A stretch of 64,000 nucleotides of DNA from Tetrastigma voinierianum (Eukaryota; Streptophyta; Magnoliopsida; Vitales; Vitaceae). Position numbers and translations under genes: made by a program. The stretch spans positions 744,001-808,000 of the forward strand of contig JAEQBH010004115.1 in the NCBI GenBank assembly GCA_016808115.1. Reading direction: 5' to 3'. Shown here piece after piece: positions 8,830-20,615 of this stretch. A model generated the notes under the pieces. That model had not been told where the DNA came from. It saw only the letters and a program-made list of their open reading frames with translations, and did no database searches. The number at the start of each line of letters is the position of its first letter. Position 1 is the stretch's first letter.

Positions 8830-10340
8830 GCGCACCCGCGAACGCCGACGTGTTCGCCGAACCATTCGCACTCACCAGATAAACCCCGTAAATGCCTCTC
8901 ACAAGTTGAACGTCCTCCCATCGGCCAGACCCATTTGGCAGAAAGTACGGCGCTTCCACCCGGACCGCCACCAGATCATCCATGCCGAGGTAGACAACCT
9001 TTTAAAGGCTGGGTTTATCAAAAAAGTAAAATACCCGAAATGGCTCACTAACGTGGTAGTAGTTCCTAAAAAAGGAGGCAAGTGGTGGGTGTGTGTAGAC
9101 TACACGAATCTTAATGACGCATGCCCCAAGGATAGCTTCCCTCTTCCCCGCATTGATCAGATTGTTGACGCGTCGGCCGGGCATGGCATGTTGTCACTCT
9201 TAGATGCATTCTCCGGCTACCACCATATCCTCATGCACCCGCCTGACGCAGAGAAAACGTCTTTCATTACCCCTCAGGAGCTCTTTTGCTACAACGTAAT
9301 GCCCTTCGAGTTAAAAAACGTCGGAGCCACCAATCAGCGATTGGTGACCAAGATGTTTCGACCGTTGCTCGGGAAAACTATGGAGGTATATATAGATGAT
9401 ATGTTGATAAAGTTTAAGGAGCGACCGGATCACGCTAACCATTTGCAATGTGCATTTCACCTCCGTAACCTATGGTGGCAGCTAATCCCCGCAGGCGTGA
9501 TCTCAGGGCCGGGCCACGGACGATTCCCGGGCTTCATGATGACACGCAGGGGGATAGAGGGCCAACCCTTCCACTTGTGCCATTCTAGAGTCTCCAACCC
9601 CAAGCTCTAGAAAGGAAGTACAACAATTGACTGGCACTAGGTCGCTGGGGGCGAGATGACATTTCTGTCACTGCATCATGAAAGCCTTTTTTTCACCACC
9701 CAAGAGGAGCTTAATCAGCCCTCGATGAAATGAAGAATGTACCCGCTTTACGATCAAGCGCATTTCTAGTCGAACTCCCGATCCTCGCAAGTCCCGACAC
9801 CGGCGAAACTCGTCGTCTACCTGGCCCCGGGACATACCGCAAGTGCCGTGACCGTTCAAAGAAACGAAGACGAAAAACAGTAGACCTCGTGGTTCTCGCT
9901 TCAACAAATCCTTAGCCGATGCAAAAACCAGGTACAGCCATCTTGAGCAGGCCGCCTTAGCCCTCCGGATAGCGGCTAAGAAACTTCGTCCTTACTTCCA
10001 GGCGCATCCCATTGTTGTATTAACCGACCTCCCCCTCCGGGGCACAATACATAAACCTGACTTATCGGGAAGAATGACTGGGCAGTCGAACTAAGTGAGT
10101 ACGACATCCAATACAAGCCGAAGCCAAAAGGCAGGCCGGTTGACTTTACAGCGTAACTCCCACCCGTGAAAACATGCCCCGACAACCGAATCGGGTGGAC
10201 TCTCAATATCGATTTCCGGGGGCGCCCTGCACAACCCGCTGCATTGGTTTGCGCTGAGAACTCCGTCCTGGCACAAGATTACGCAATCCGCCGGTTCAAT
10301 GCCTTAACAACGAGTCGTAGCAATAAGACCATCCTAGCTC
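8830..10340 (+). pseudogene. Tat reverse transcriptase and RNase H
   Basis: The longest open piece, 8906-9610, encodes the RT core. It shows LNVLPSARPI, RRFHPDRHQIIHAEVDNLL, VVVPKKGGKW, CVDYTNLNDACPKDSFPLPR, LDAFSGYHHILMHP, EKTSFITP and the catalytic YIDDM near 9387-9402. A frame change after about 9450 degrades the thumb. The connection/RNase H part resumes near 9920 (HLEQAALALRIAAKKLRPYF, AHPIVVLTDLPLR, WAVELSEYDIQYKPK) and a WTLNID start of RNase H appears near 10195. RT and RNase H copy genomic RNA into cDNA inside the particle. The catalytic YxDD is intact but the frame is not, so the enzyme is dead in this copy. Confidence 0.8.
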
Positions 10341-10479
10341 GGGCCTCGAATCGGCGTCGCCCCGCTTTGCCTCGCACTCTTTAACGCGCTGACTCCCAAG
10401 CTCGAATCGCGCCGCCCCGTCGATGCACTCTGATTCAGAGTGACTCCCAATTAGTGGTCTGATGTTAATCAAGAACCGA

Positions 10480-11634
10480 GTCCCGAGACCCCGAATGACT
10501 AAATACGACTCCTGTAAACAATGCCCGAATGTTCTTCGTTTGGAAATCGGAACACGCCCCTGTGAGACTCTAACGAAAAGGCGACGATTGCTTCGTGGAT
10601 CGCTTCTCTACCAATCACTGAACCATATTTCGCCTCATTTACTATCGCCCGCTTTCATCAATTGCATCCCCGCAGTGAATCACCGCAGATATGACCCCAC
10701 CCGCCCCCCCCGCTCTCGGGATGGACCCCATCACATTGTATCTAAGCACAGGACAACTCCCAACGAAGAGGTCCATTGGACAAGGCCCACATACTTCAAA
10801 TCCAGGCAGCCAGATTTTCCTTTATCGATGGGCAATCGCTCAACGATCCGCACCAGACCAAGCGCCGACACCCGAATTGCAGCCGCATGTATTAGCCGAG
10901 CCATGAAGCGAATATAAATCACCCCGCGGCAGATCCCGCCCATCAGCCTATACTCAAGGGCATATCAGCCGACCATGAAAGTCGAGCGCCGACTATACTA
11001 GAAAGTGTGATCACCGCCACCGACTAGCTCCATCCTCAAACGCCGCAAGACCCGATCTCTATCTCTACCGTCTCGCAGACAATGGGGATCGGAGAGCAGA
11101 CCATCACTCATCGGCTCCAACCCAAAAGAAGTTACTTTTGGTGGCCACTTAACTATTTCGCAGCTGGATTGAGGCCGGCGCATTTCTCCTCGATTAAAGA
11201 CCGGATGTCACCTACTTTATCCGAAGAACATCAGGTGGTTTATCTCGCATCCTCGTGATCAATCGCCTCTCGATTAACGGGCCCCAATTTGACAAATTAG
11301 TTCATCGAAACTTATGTCAGAATTGAAGATAAAAAATCTATAGCCCACTCGCTACCCTGGGCAGCTAAATGGTTCGTACGCCTCCAACAAAACCTCATAA
11401 TGGCCTTGAAAAACAATCGGATTCTGGCTAAGGGCAATGGTGGATGAACTCCTGTGGTACTCCGCGCTTACAACCACTACCCGTTCAAAAAACCCACTGC
11501 ATGTCTCCGTTCACAATCACGTATGGAATGGAAGCTATTATCCCCACGGAAATTGGTATGCTTACCATCAGGACAAACATCCCCGAACATGGGAGTACAT
11601 AATTAATGATCAAGGAGCTTGACACAGCCGATGA
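10480..11634 (+). pseudogene. Tat integrase, N-terminal and catalytic part
   Basis: The region follows RNase H and carries, in shifting frames, WMDPITLYLSTGQLP near 10720. A degraded zinc-binding and core segment follows (a NGPQFDKLV piece near 11280). Then come KGQWMDELLWYSA near 11425 and a YGMEAIIPTEIG-like reading near 11523-11560. In the family this enzyme joins cDNA ends to host DNA. The reading is interrupted exactly at 11634/11635 by a solo LTR and resumes at 14382. Confidence 0.65.
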
Positions 11635-14376
11635 TGTCACACCCTGATTTCCACGGTGTGATTTATTTTATTTTACCATCTTTTTTTTTTTTTTTTCACA
11701 ACCTGAGTCTCTAACATAGGACTCTTTCAAAATCCAACACTTTGCATAAAAGGGGTTACCACTAAATTCTACACACCATATATAGATCAACCGTATTTCT
11801 TCAAAACCTAAGTCCAAAACTCCACTTGGAGTAATCGCCTAGAAACGTAATTAAACTCAACCTGTGTCCAAACATATATATATTATTATCCTGCATCGAG
11901 GTGTCCTCAATGCACCCAAGACTATACACTTACACTTGATCAAAATAATATTTACACAAAATCCCAAAACTTTCTACAAAGTGTCCCAAACTAATCATAA
12001 GCCAAATATACAATGACCCATGATAGATATGAACTGTCCAAAATATACAGTGTTAACCTCCACACAACACTAGATGTTCCTCAAAATGTATGCCCGACCA
12101 CCAAAGATAAAGTTAAGGTCGACACACAATTCCCCAACTCCAAACCCCGCAAGTCAAACTCTCAAGTCATGCACCGGTCTCGTAGACTCCGCATCTAAGG
12201 CGGAGGGAATAATGGGGGTGAGTCTCTATTAACCTCGCAGGAATCCCATAACAACATGCTTATAAAAACATTTCAAAATACAAATAATTCAACACATTCA
12301 AAACATGAGCATTTTCAATTAATAGGTTGATGTGGAAACAAATGGATGCAATACTACCACCATCTCGAATTCCCCTCATCGCTGACTCTGGCTTTCACCA
12401 GTGACTAGCCATCATCCTAACAACGACAAATTTCGACTTACTACCCAGTGGATATTGTTCACATCCCGTATAATCTAATAAATTGTCGGGACTTACCACC
12501 CAGTGGATATGCCCACATCCCGTATATCCGTGACCTTCTAGACTACAACCTGTGCACTAGTCATAGTCTCATGTCCACTACATCAATCCCGACTCAATAC
12601 GCTCTCATACCCAGTCATGCTTTTAAAACAATTTCACAAAGCATTCATCCACATGGATATTTAAAAACATCAGTGTACCGCTTAATCCAAAGAATTCCAT
12701 AGATATAAAAATATACACATTTATATATATCATTAGAAAATCACTACGCTCAAGCATGAATGGTACAGACTCAGCAAACCATGGTATATGGTGAGTATAC
12801 AAGATCCCCTACCTTCCTTGGATTCAAAAATCCACAAGTCTCCCAAGGAAGTCAAACCGAGGCTACTCCAAAGGATCTGCAATTAACAAGTCATAAGATT
12901 TCTTAGCCTCAAACAATCCGGGTTACATAAAATTACCCAATTGGTTTATTACTATCACCCACTGAATCACACATATTCTTATATACTCTACCAACATAAA
13001 CCTTGATCCTTCAAGAGCACTCTCTTTTACACTTACAAATATCAAATATTTAATACCCTTTATTAGTGGTAACACAAACATGACAGGCAACACTCAGACT
13101 CTTTTCTTTTTTTTTTTCACTCTATCTCAAGACCCTTTTTTCAAATACACCACCACCATGCTTTTTGTTCATCGTGGTCTTCGACCAAAAGTTCCCCTAT
13201 CTCTAAACTTTCCACAAATTTCTTAAATCAAACATTCGACCTCAAAATCAAGAGTTATGGCTTTTTACAATATGACCTCCCGAGATCAAGCTTCCTAGGG
13301 ACAGACCAGGCTCCTCTTCACCCTTTGACTAAATTAGGGAAACAAATGAGCCATAATTGGGCCCTACTTTCTTCATGAAGTTACTCATGTGTCTACTTTA
13401 AGGATTTTGAATCACTCCATTCGATCAATATAACTCAACTTATGACTCAAAACAGAACCCGCCCGCAATTAGTGACGTGACCAGACTCGACTTTCAACCT
13501 CAAATTCAAGGGTCTTATGGTAGGTTTTAGTTCTTGGTTGCTTCTAGACATTCGAAGGTCTAGGTCTCGGGATTCTTCTCCAACTAGAATCATCCAGTTC
13601 GGAGTTCTTTAGGCCAACTTATGGCCAAAACACTGTCATGGGTCAGGCAAGCTCGACAGCACCCGGGGACACACACACACACATGCAATCTTCACAAACT
13701 CGGTCTTTTTACACCCCAGTGGTTCCACCAAACACACCTTTCATCAAATCCAGGTTAGGGATGTAATCCCAACAAAACCCAAGAATATAACCAAAGTCCA
13801 TAAGAATGTATAACTAAGGTCTCAAAGATCATGTTTACATACCTTAGTGAACTTTTTTCCACCAAAAAAAAACCAAGCCTGCCTTTTCTCCTTCTAGCTT
13901 CTCTCTGTAACTCTCTCTCACTACCTAAATTCCATAATTTTCCACTTCCTAGCAAGAAGTCGGGGTCTAGCATCCAAAACCAAGAGGAATTGGTTTGCTT
14001 GGCACATGGCAAGCTCTTTCCTCACTCTCGCTATGTGTCAAGAGCTCCTACCTTGCATGTTCGAGGTGTCATGCCCCTCACATGCCACATAGCTCACAAG
14101 GATATTACACTTTAGTCCCTTTCCACTAACAAGTTTTTCAAAGTGGTCCTTCAAGACATACTTAATTACAAACCCTAACAAAACCACTAAACTTACCTAA
14201 TTGCATAATTGACCCACATGCCATAAAAAATGCAATCTAACACACTTTGCTAACTCACAAACCAACCATTAAGATTGATAATCTTAATCACAATTTAAAA
14301 TATCATAGGGCATAAGTTGCATTTGCTCCCCAAAAATCCTTACTTGAATATAACAAAACATATACCAGGTGTTACA
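11635..14376. mobile_element. Solo LTR (2,742 bp), gypsy-type, TSD GATGA
   Basis: The ends are TGTCACACCC (left) and CCAGGTGTTACA (right). These are the TG...CA ends with near-inverted TGTMACACC / GGTGTTACA found in many plant Ty3/gypsy LTRs. The 5 bases GATGA occur immediately before (11630-11634) and after (14377-14381), and removing the insert restores continuity of the Tat integrase. No protein domains and no internal pair of direct repeats long enough to be two LTRs were seen, so it is a solo LTR left by LTR-LTR recombination. A CT-rich tract near 13875-13925 may be leader-like. Confidence 0.85.
12430..12540. repeat. Small tandem duplication inside the solo LTR
   Basis: Two adjacent copies of about 53 bp carry ACTTACYACCCAGTGGATAT followed by CACATCCCGTATA. 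They are separated by a few changes. Confidence 0.6.
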
Positions 14377-14680
14377 GATGAATTGCGAGAGTCAGTAGCC
14401 ATCCGCATAGCATCCTATCAGCGCCGATTGGAAAGGTCTTACAATAAACGAGTCAGGCCTCGAGCATTCCAACCCGGGGACCTAGTGCTAAGAAGAGTTT
14501 TTGAGAATACGACTAACCCAACCACAGGAAAGTTCCAACCCAACTGGGAAGGACCATATCTTATAACACGAGCCGGGGAATCCGGGGCTTACGCCTTAGA
14601 CAAACTTGATGGGACCCGTGTACCTAGAATGTAGAATGCTACACATCTTAAGAGGTATTATCAATAAAGAATGATTCAAT
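14377..14680 (+). pseudogene. Tat integrase C-terminal part
   Basis: After the second GATGA the integrase continues with SYQRRLERSYNKRVRPRAF, QPGDLVLRRVFE, GKFQPNWEGPYLI and RAGESGAYALDKLDG. It ends in a short HLKRYYQ-like tail near 14645-14665 after a stop at 14632-14634. This is the C-terminal DNA-binding end of Tat-type integrases. The frame is open for about 100 codons across the junction, consistent with a comparatively good stretch. It is the last sense-strand coding part before the 3' UTR repeats. Confidence 0.8.
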
Positions 14681-14751
14681 ATCAACGCACAGATGTTCAT
14701 TTTTTTCTCCTTTTATAACAAATGTTCATTTTTTTTCTCCCCTTATGATCA

Positions 14752-15240
14752 ACACCTAAAAGTCCGGATGGTTCAGTAAAATGACATGTCCGGCCCGATA
14801 TAAATCACTTCTAGCCGGTCAACCTAAAAGTCCGGATGGCGCAATAAAATGACATGTCCGGCCGAGTATAGATCACTTCTAGCCGGTCAACCTAAAAGTC
14901 CTGATTGCCAGAGTAAAATGACCGTCACCCTAAGATAATCGCTTCTAAATTTGGCCACCCTAAAAGTCCGACTAAGAAGAAATGACCTGATCCTACTGCA
15001 GATAGATCACTTCAGCCTGGCCAATCTAAAAGTCCTGATGGCGAATAAATGACCTGTTTCTACAGAAGAAAACTTCTAATCGGTCAACCGAAAAGCCCGA
15101 ATGGTGCAATAAAATAACCTCTGTCCTCGCCTGGCAGATAACTTCTAACACTAACTTAAAAGTCCGGATGGCGAAGAAATGACATGTCCGAATTCCGATA
15201 TGGATAACCAACCTGGCCAATACCCAAAGTCCGATGACAT
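14752..15240 (+). repeat. Tandem repeats in the Tat 3' UTR (about 67 bp x 7-8)
   Basis: Units begin with a variant of ACCTAAAAGTCCGGATGG and continue TAAAATGACATGTCCGG...ATCACTTCTAGCCGGTCA. Unit starts are near 14753, 14822, 14890, 14957, 15023, 15085, 15153 and 15222, giving a period of 62-69 bp. Identity falls from left to right. Tandem repeats between integrase and the 3' LTR are a known property of Tat/Ogre elements and can seed satellite DNA. Confidence 0.9.
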
Positions 15241-15790
15241 AAAATCTAGCCCCGTGACAAATAATATTTGCTTAGACTCAAGATCGTGAAAATGCCCTTT
15301 TCGCTAGTGGACTACTTTAATAAGGCATCCTCGTCTCGTTAGGCAATTATAGCTCTATATAACCCTATTAAACCGGAAAAAAGTACTTTACCCAAAAAAC
15401 GAGAAATAAAATGTCTAAATACCAAAACAGAGGAGAGATTGTCATGCAAAATACATTTGTTGACTCTTTCCGACTCTAACCCTCAATAAATTTCACCCTA
15501 CTGGGCCCAAGTGGTCTAAAAGAAGATGTCAACCTCTCCCTCGCACCCGGAGGCTCCTTTGTCCGCCAAATCTTCTTCAGATTTCCCACTGGCTCCCAAG
15601 AAGGATTGCTGTGGGCAAATGAAGACTTCAAATGAGGATTCACAAAAATTCCGTGGTCAGAGGAGCAAATGTATCCGGCAACCCAAGAGGGATTTTAGGC
15701 TTGCTCCCACTGCATATCATGATAGCGCAGCGTACCAGAATCGTAGTTAAAAATCACGTCACCGGCCGCATCAAACTCAAATTTCTTCCA
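15241..15790. other. Tat 3' UTR downstream of the tandem repeats
   Basis: No coding similarity on either strand. It separates the tandem repeats from the region where antisense ORF remnants may lie. Confidence 0.35.
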
Positions 15791-17308
15791 ATGCCTAATC
15801 TCCTACAAACTCTTCTCCTCCTGAAGCCGAAGTCATCCTCGATGGCCCCCAAACATGAGAAGATACGTCACCGTTATGACCACTCTCCCTCCGCTCCCAG
15901 CCTCCTCGCGTACCCACTAAGGTCATGAACGGAGCTGTCTGACCGTCAAAATTTGGCCGTCTTCTGGAGGTGTCTGCATCGACTTGACCCGGATAGCCCA
16001 CCACCGCGCCGGTGCTCCCCGTCGCCTCTAAATCCCCAACCGCGCCCATCGACACCTCACAGTTAGGCAAGATCCTCTCGCCGCCGAGCCGCCTTATCCG
16101 CAACCTATTTAGCCTCCAGCTCCAGACGCTGGATGGTTAACTGGGCCTCTGCGCAGAGCCTAAGCCATCCTGCATTGCAGCTCCTGACTCAACATATTAC
16201 CGGCCGCCAAGATCCCCCGCCGGGATCGATGAATCCACGATGGTCGAGGGACATGTCATAATCCGGGCAGCAATGGCTTTCAAAAGTGTGTGTTTGAATC
16301 AACCAATAATAACTTCACAATTTTTCATTCGTGATAAGTTTACTACTTTACCAAACACTGGCTCTGATGAAGTTCCGATTGCGACCGCATCCCATCTTTG
16401 ACTATTTGATAACATCCTTGCAGTAATCGATTTAATCGTGAGACCTAATACTCCTCAATCACACTCGCTCGCCTTCCCGGCTTTCACTGCAGCCACAAAC
16501 GCCTCGGGTACAAATCGCTTCGTGACGACGCACAAGTAGAATCACCCCGAATAAAGGCTTCACTTATGGAGGATGGACTTGATATCATCAAAGTCCCGGC
16601 ACAAATTACTTCCTTCATCACCAGAGTCTGGTCACGAGGGGCGCAGACATAAAAGTCGAAGCAAGATCCGTCTGCCAGAGGCCACGCCGCAAGGCGAGCT
16701 AGTAGCACCCGAAAGGCTCCGACCGTCTCGTGAGGATGAACACTTCGCAACGCAGGAATCAAGCTTCCTCCCTAGCTCTTCACGGGCAATGTCCTCGTGC
16801 CTAGCCGACGCTAATTTACTTCGAGGAGGCCGGGATCGCGATTGTTTGTATCTCCGAGCCCCCATCAATATAGGGGCGGACCGACACTTCGGCCCGATCA
16901 ACCTCCCCGCTCTTCTTCTGTCTTTCTCGCGCATACGATCAGCCCTTGCCATCTCTTTCCTCCTCTTCTTCCTCTTCCGAAGGAGAGGGCCGACTGGGCT
17001 CAGAGCGAACCCAAGGTATAAAATTTTCCACCTGGGCCCCGCGAACACTCTTCCCTTGGGTGGTCCTCTTTGATCGTCAATGGGGGCAGATCATCTTATC
17101 TCGCAAGGAGGCCCGCCGGATAAGCACGTCCCGCCTCTCGGATCGGCACGAAGGCGTAACTGAACCTCCGCCGTGGACGGAAGGAATGTTTCAAGGCCCG
17201 TAACGCTTGTTCCCGGCTCAATGCTTCAGCCTCGAGATCCCCAAGAAACAGCACACAGCCCGTGAGCAAATCTAAAAGGTCGGTGGTGACGAAGTGTTCT
17301 CCGCCCAC
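15791..17308 (-). pseudogene. Possible C-terminal remnant of the Tat antisense ORF
   Basis: The - strand holds several GC-rich open pieces (15795-16103, 16632-17048, 17096-17308). They contain strongly basic and acidic stretches such as RKRKKRRKEMARADR and LEAEALSREQALRALK. Tat elements often carry an antisense ORF between integrase and 3' LTR (transposase_28/PF04195-like) with a charged C terminus. A better N-terminal match is at 34102-34533, so these pieces could be its 3' part separated by the Athila block. I see no decisive motif here, and the assignment rests on position and composition. Confidence 0.3.
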
Positions 17309-17588
17309 TATCTCTAATGGCAGCGAGCGAGGAATAATTGGGAGACTATAGGGGGTCGACCTCTATCGCACGTCAGCAAGGTTCTTCAAAGTCGGGAGAA
17401 CCTCACAATGGCACTCCAATTCGGAAATCTCCAATAGTCTGCGAATCTTCTCAATACTCGCCTTCTCTACCCACTGCACTAACCTGCCTCTCCATTTTTT
17501 CCATACACCAGTAATCCACAATTAGTCGCGCGTAAAGCGATAAATGCACATTCATGAATCTAAGTTTATTCTACTTCCTAGTACCTAC
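17309..17588. other. Tat internal sequence left of the Athila insertion
   Basis: No readable coding sequence. It ends at CCTAC (17584-17588), the five bases before the Athila LTR, for which no matching copy was found on the right side. Confidence 0.35.
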
Positions 17589-20553
17589 TGATGAGCTTAA
17601 AAGTCATCCATTTTCAGTCCATTTTTCTGATTGATTTCTATCTAAAGGACTGATTTATATGCAGAAATGTGGAATAATCTCACCAAAACTGCTATACAAA
17701 GCAGAATTTCAAGAGAAAGAGGATATCGCAGCAGAAGGAGCGTAAAGTGGCCGAAAGCGGTGGAATGACACGATCGCTGAATGATGTCGCAAATGTGAGA
17801 GGTATCGGCGAAGAAAGTGACTCCGATGTCGCCACGCTTTGATGAATGAATAATGATATCAAGGTCGCAACCACAAAACTCCAGTCGCGACATAAGGGCA
17901 ATTGAAGGCAGTATCGCTGTGTCGCAGCGTAAAAATTCCAAGTCAAAAACCATACCATCGAAGAACAAGACATGATGTCGCGACACCATTTCCTTGAGTC
18001 GCATTGCACTGAAGGCCGAGCAAGAGGACATGTGAGTCACGACACAAGATTTTCAAGAGATCGACATCGGTCGACATTTAAGAGGTCGCGACATCAACAC
18101 TGAATCAGGAATTGTTCCTAGAGAGGGTATCAAAGACAACTTGCAAGGAATTTAGGTCGCGACGTCATTTAGAGGTCGCGACCAAAAGATGAACCTTCTT
18201 TGGGAAGAATGGATGAGTGATTAGACAACTGATGTCGCGACCAAATAAAAGCTTCTGCGACGTATGCTAAGTAACTGAGGTCGCGACAAAGAATCGAGGT
18301 CGCGACATAAGAAGAGCCAAGGGATGCTAAAGACAAGTCGTGACCAAATAAAAGCTTCTGCGACAAATGTTTAGGATAACCGATGTCGCACAAAGAATCG
18401 AGAGGTCGCGACATTAACAACCAAATGGGTCGCGATTATGAAATCTACAAGAGGCGATCAAAGCTAGGGCCCAACTTAAGAACTCATAAATAAGCAACAA
18501 GCATCAAGGAAAGCAAATTTTTGGCGCTTTAGAACGAGACTAGTGTTCTAAGGCTCATGTATTTAATTCTTTTTTCTTTGTTTTGTTGTTATTTTAGATT
18601 AGATTGTTATTTTTCAAATTTTGATTTGGACGTTAGTTGTTAAAGCAGGTTGAATGCACTCTATTTCTTCCAAGACATCGGCCTGGATCGTCCGAATTCC
18701 GCATAAATTTTGGAATTCACTTCAGTTGTCCGATCTACAAAGGGTTCTCTTGGATCAAAGCCATTGGTAGGTGTAATAAAGTACTTAGAAACCCAAATTT
18801 TCCATCATCAGACTCGTTGTTAGAATTTATGGCTTCCTCGTAGAAATTTATCGGCTACTCGAACTTCGCTTTATAAATCTACTTGGTCGGGTTCCGAATA
18901 TTCCTCGTATCCGATCCCAATATCGCTTGTCCTATACCCGCATTAGGATTGTTTCATGCTCGAGATTTCCGTGAGGCCCTCCGAGTGATTACCGTATAAG
19001 GCATTCCCGAGAGTAGTGAATACTCAAAGGTATGCGAACTCGATAATGGAGATCTAATGAGCTCGTGAATGTAAGTCGATAAATCAGGTCTTCTCACTTG
19101 AAATCGAGATTGAGTCAATAACTTATCAATTTAAAAGCGTAGAGTTCACCTCGACTAACAAAGAAGTTCAATCCTGTTAGCAAGGATCTAATCAAGGAAA
19201 GGATGAACCTGCTCCAATTTTGAGGAAGAGAAACAAGAAAGTGTAAACCCCATGCTATACCTATGTCTTAGGAGCTAAGGTTTATACCATGTTCAGGTAT
19301 GTATATTGAAAAGAAAAATATCCGTAACAAGGCAACCCGTATTAAAAGTATATCTAATCCTCCTGCCTTTTAAATAATCAGTGGAAGATTAGATTTGATG
19401 AACAATGCCGTAAGGAGAGATCCAACCGCATCTACCCTATTCCTTGACAAAGTTTTAAATATGTGGTCATGAAGCAAAGTTACAGTAGTCTCGCAGGAAT
19501 TGATGTTTCACAATAGCAAGATTTTCAATGCCCCTTTAAAGATAACCGATCACCAATTTGTTATTTTAGATTTTCGCTTTAATTCATTTTGTTATTAAAT
19601 CACTTTTCTAGTTTTTATTATTTTAAGGTTTGCTACACATTTCACCCTGCCTATCAAAGTCCAAATAGTATAGAGTTCGAGTAGTCGTGGTAGTTGATCG
19701 GGTGAATTCTTGAGATCTCGGAACGATATCCGGACTTAAATCCAATTTACTACTTGTTCGACCAGACACTGGCAAAGATCCCGGATCAAAAACCAAAAAG
19801 AAAATGGATTTACTCTTAAGGAAACCGCTTTAATCAAGCATAATAGATATGAACACAACAAACAAGTTTCATGACATTATTGCCGATTAGATAATAAATT
19901 TCAATAACGCTATAGCAATCATATATTTTGGTCCATCACAGTTATAAATAAGTTTTTACACGCTGTTGATCAGAAGAATTTGGTGAATCATTATTCACTA
20001 AAAGCCAAATACTAGTTTAGACATAATTTATAAAAAGAAAATAGAAAATTTGCAAAAAATATGATTCAACAAAGAAAATAGCTTTAGCAAGCTACTCGAA
20101 ATTTTTGTAGAGTTTTTTCATGTTAAATACAATTTTTGCATCGACTCCATTCGATCTCAAGATATTATACTCGTGGAGTTAATTCATGCACGTGAAGCAG
20201 AGTCAATTGTTGCCACTAGACACTCTAGATCGAAGAACACTTTGCAGGGCTAAGAAAGGTTATGAAAGTGTAAATAGCGTAGATACACAAAGATTTGACG
20301 GCAAATAACCAGAATTGGCAGCGATAAGTACCTCAAGAGCGACACTATGGAGGACTTCGGAGACCGCTTATCCAAGATGAATACTCATCAAAGGAGACAA
20401 AGATGCGATAGATGCTAACAATTTCAGCTTCCGCCACCGATCACCATGTGGTTCAACGTAACTAATTCACAAAATAATTCTCCTCAAGATCCAACTAACA
20501 CTGGGACTGTTTCAGAATGGCCAATACAAGGGTCAACTGAATTGTGTGAGACA
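17589..20553 (+). repeat. Athila LTR 1
   Basis: It starts TGATGAGCTT and is homologous throughout to 29956-32892. Shared blocks include GGAATAATCTCACCAAA, GTTGTTATTTTAGATTAGATTG, CAAAGTCCAAATAGTATAG, TTACTACTTGTTCGACC and TATGGAGGACTTC. The 3' end is put at ACA 20551-20553 by comparison with LTR 2, which is followed by a PBS-like sequence. The PBS expected after LTR 1 is not recognisable. Confidence 0.75.
17970..18415. repeat. Cluster of GTCGCGAC palindromes in Athila LTR 1
   Basis: Eight exact copies of the 8-bp palindrome GTCGCGAC lie within about 440 bp (near 17977, 18084, 18153, 18174, 18233, 18279, 18297, 18402), plus several one-base variants. Most are preceded by GAG or GAT. LTR 2 keeps four exact copies and many degraded ones at corresponding places. 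Confidence 0.85.
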
Positions 20554-20615
20554 ATAATAGCTATCTTTTTTTTATCTCCCTCCTCTCCCTCTCTCTCTCT
20601 CTCTCTTTCTTTTAA

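Noticed and set aside
8607..8921. Long - strand frames opposite the Tat RT start
   Set aside because: The + strand encodes conserved RT motifs at the same place.
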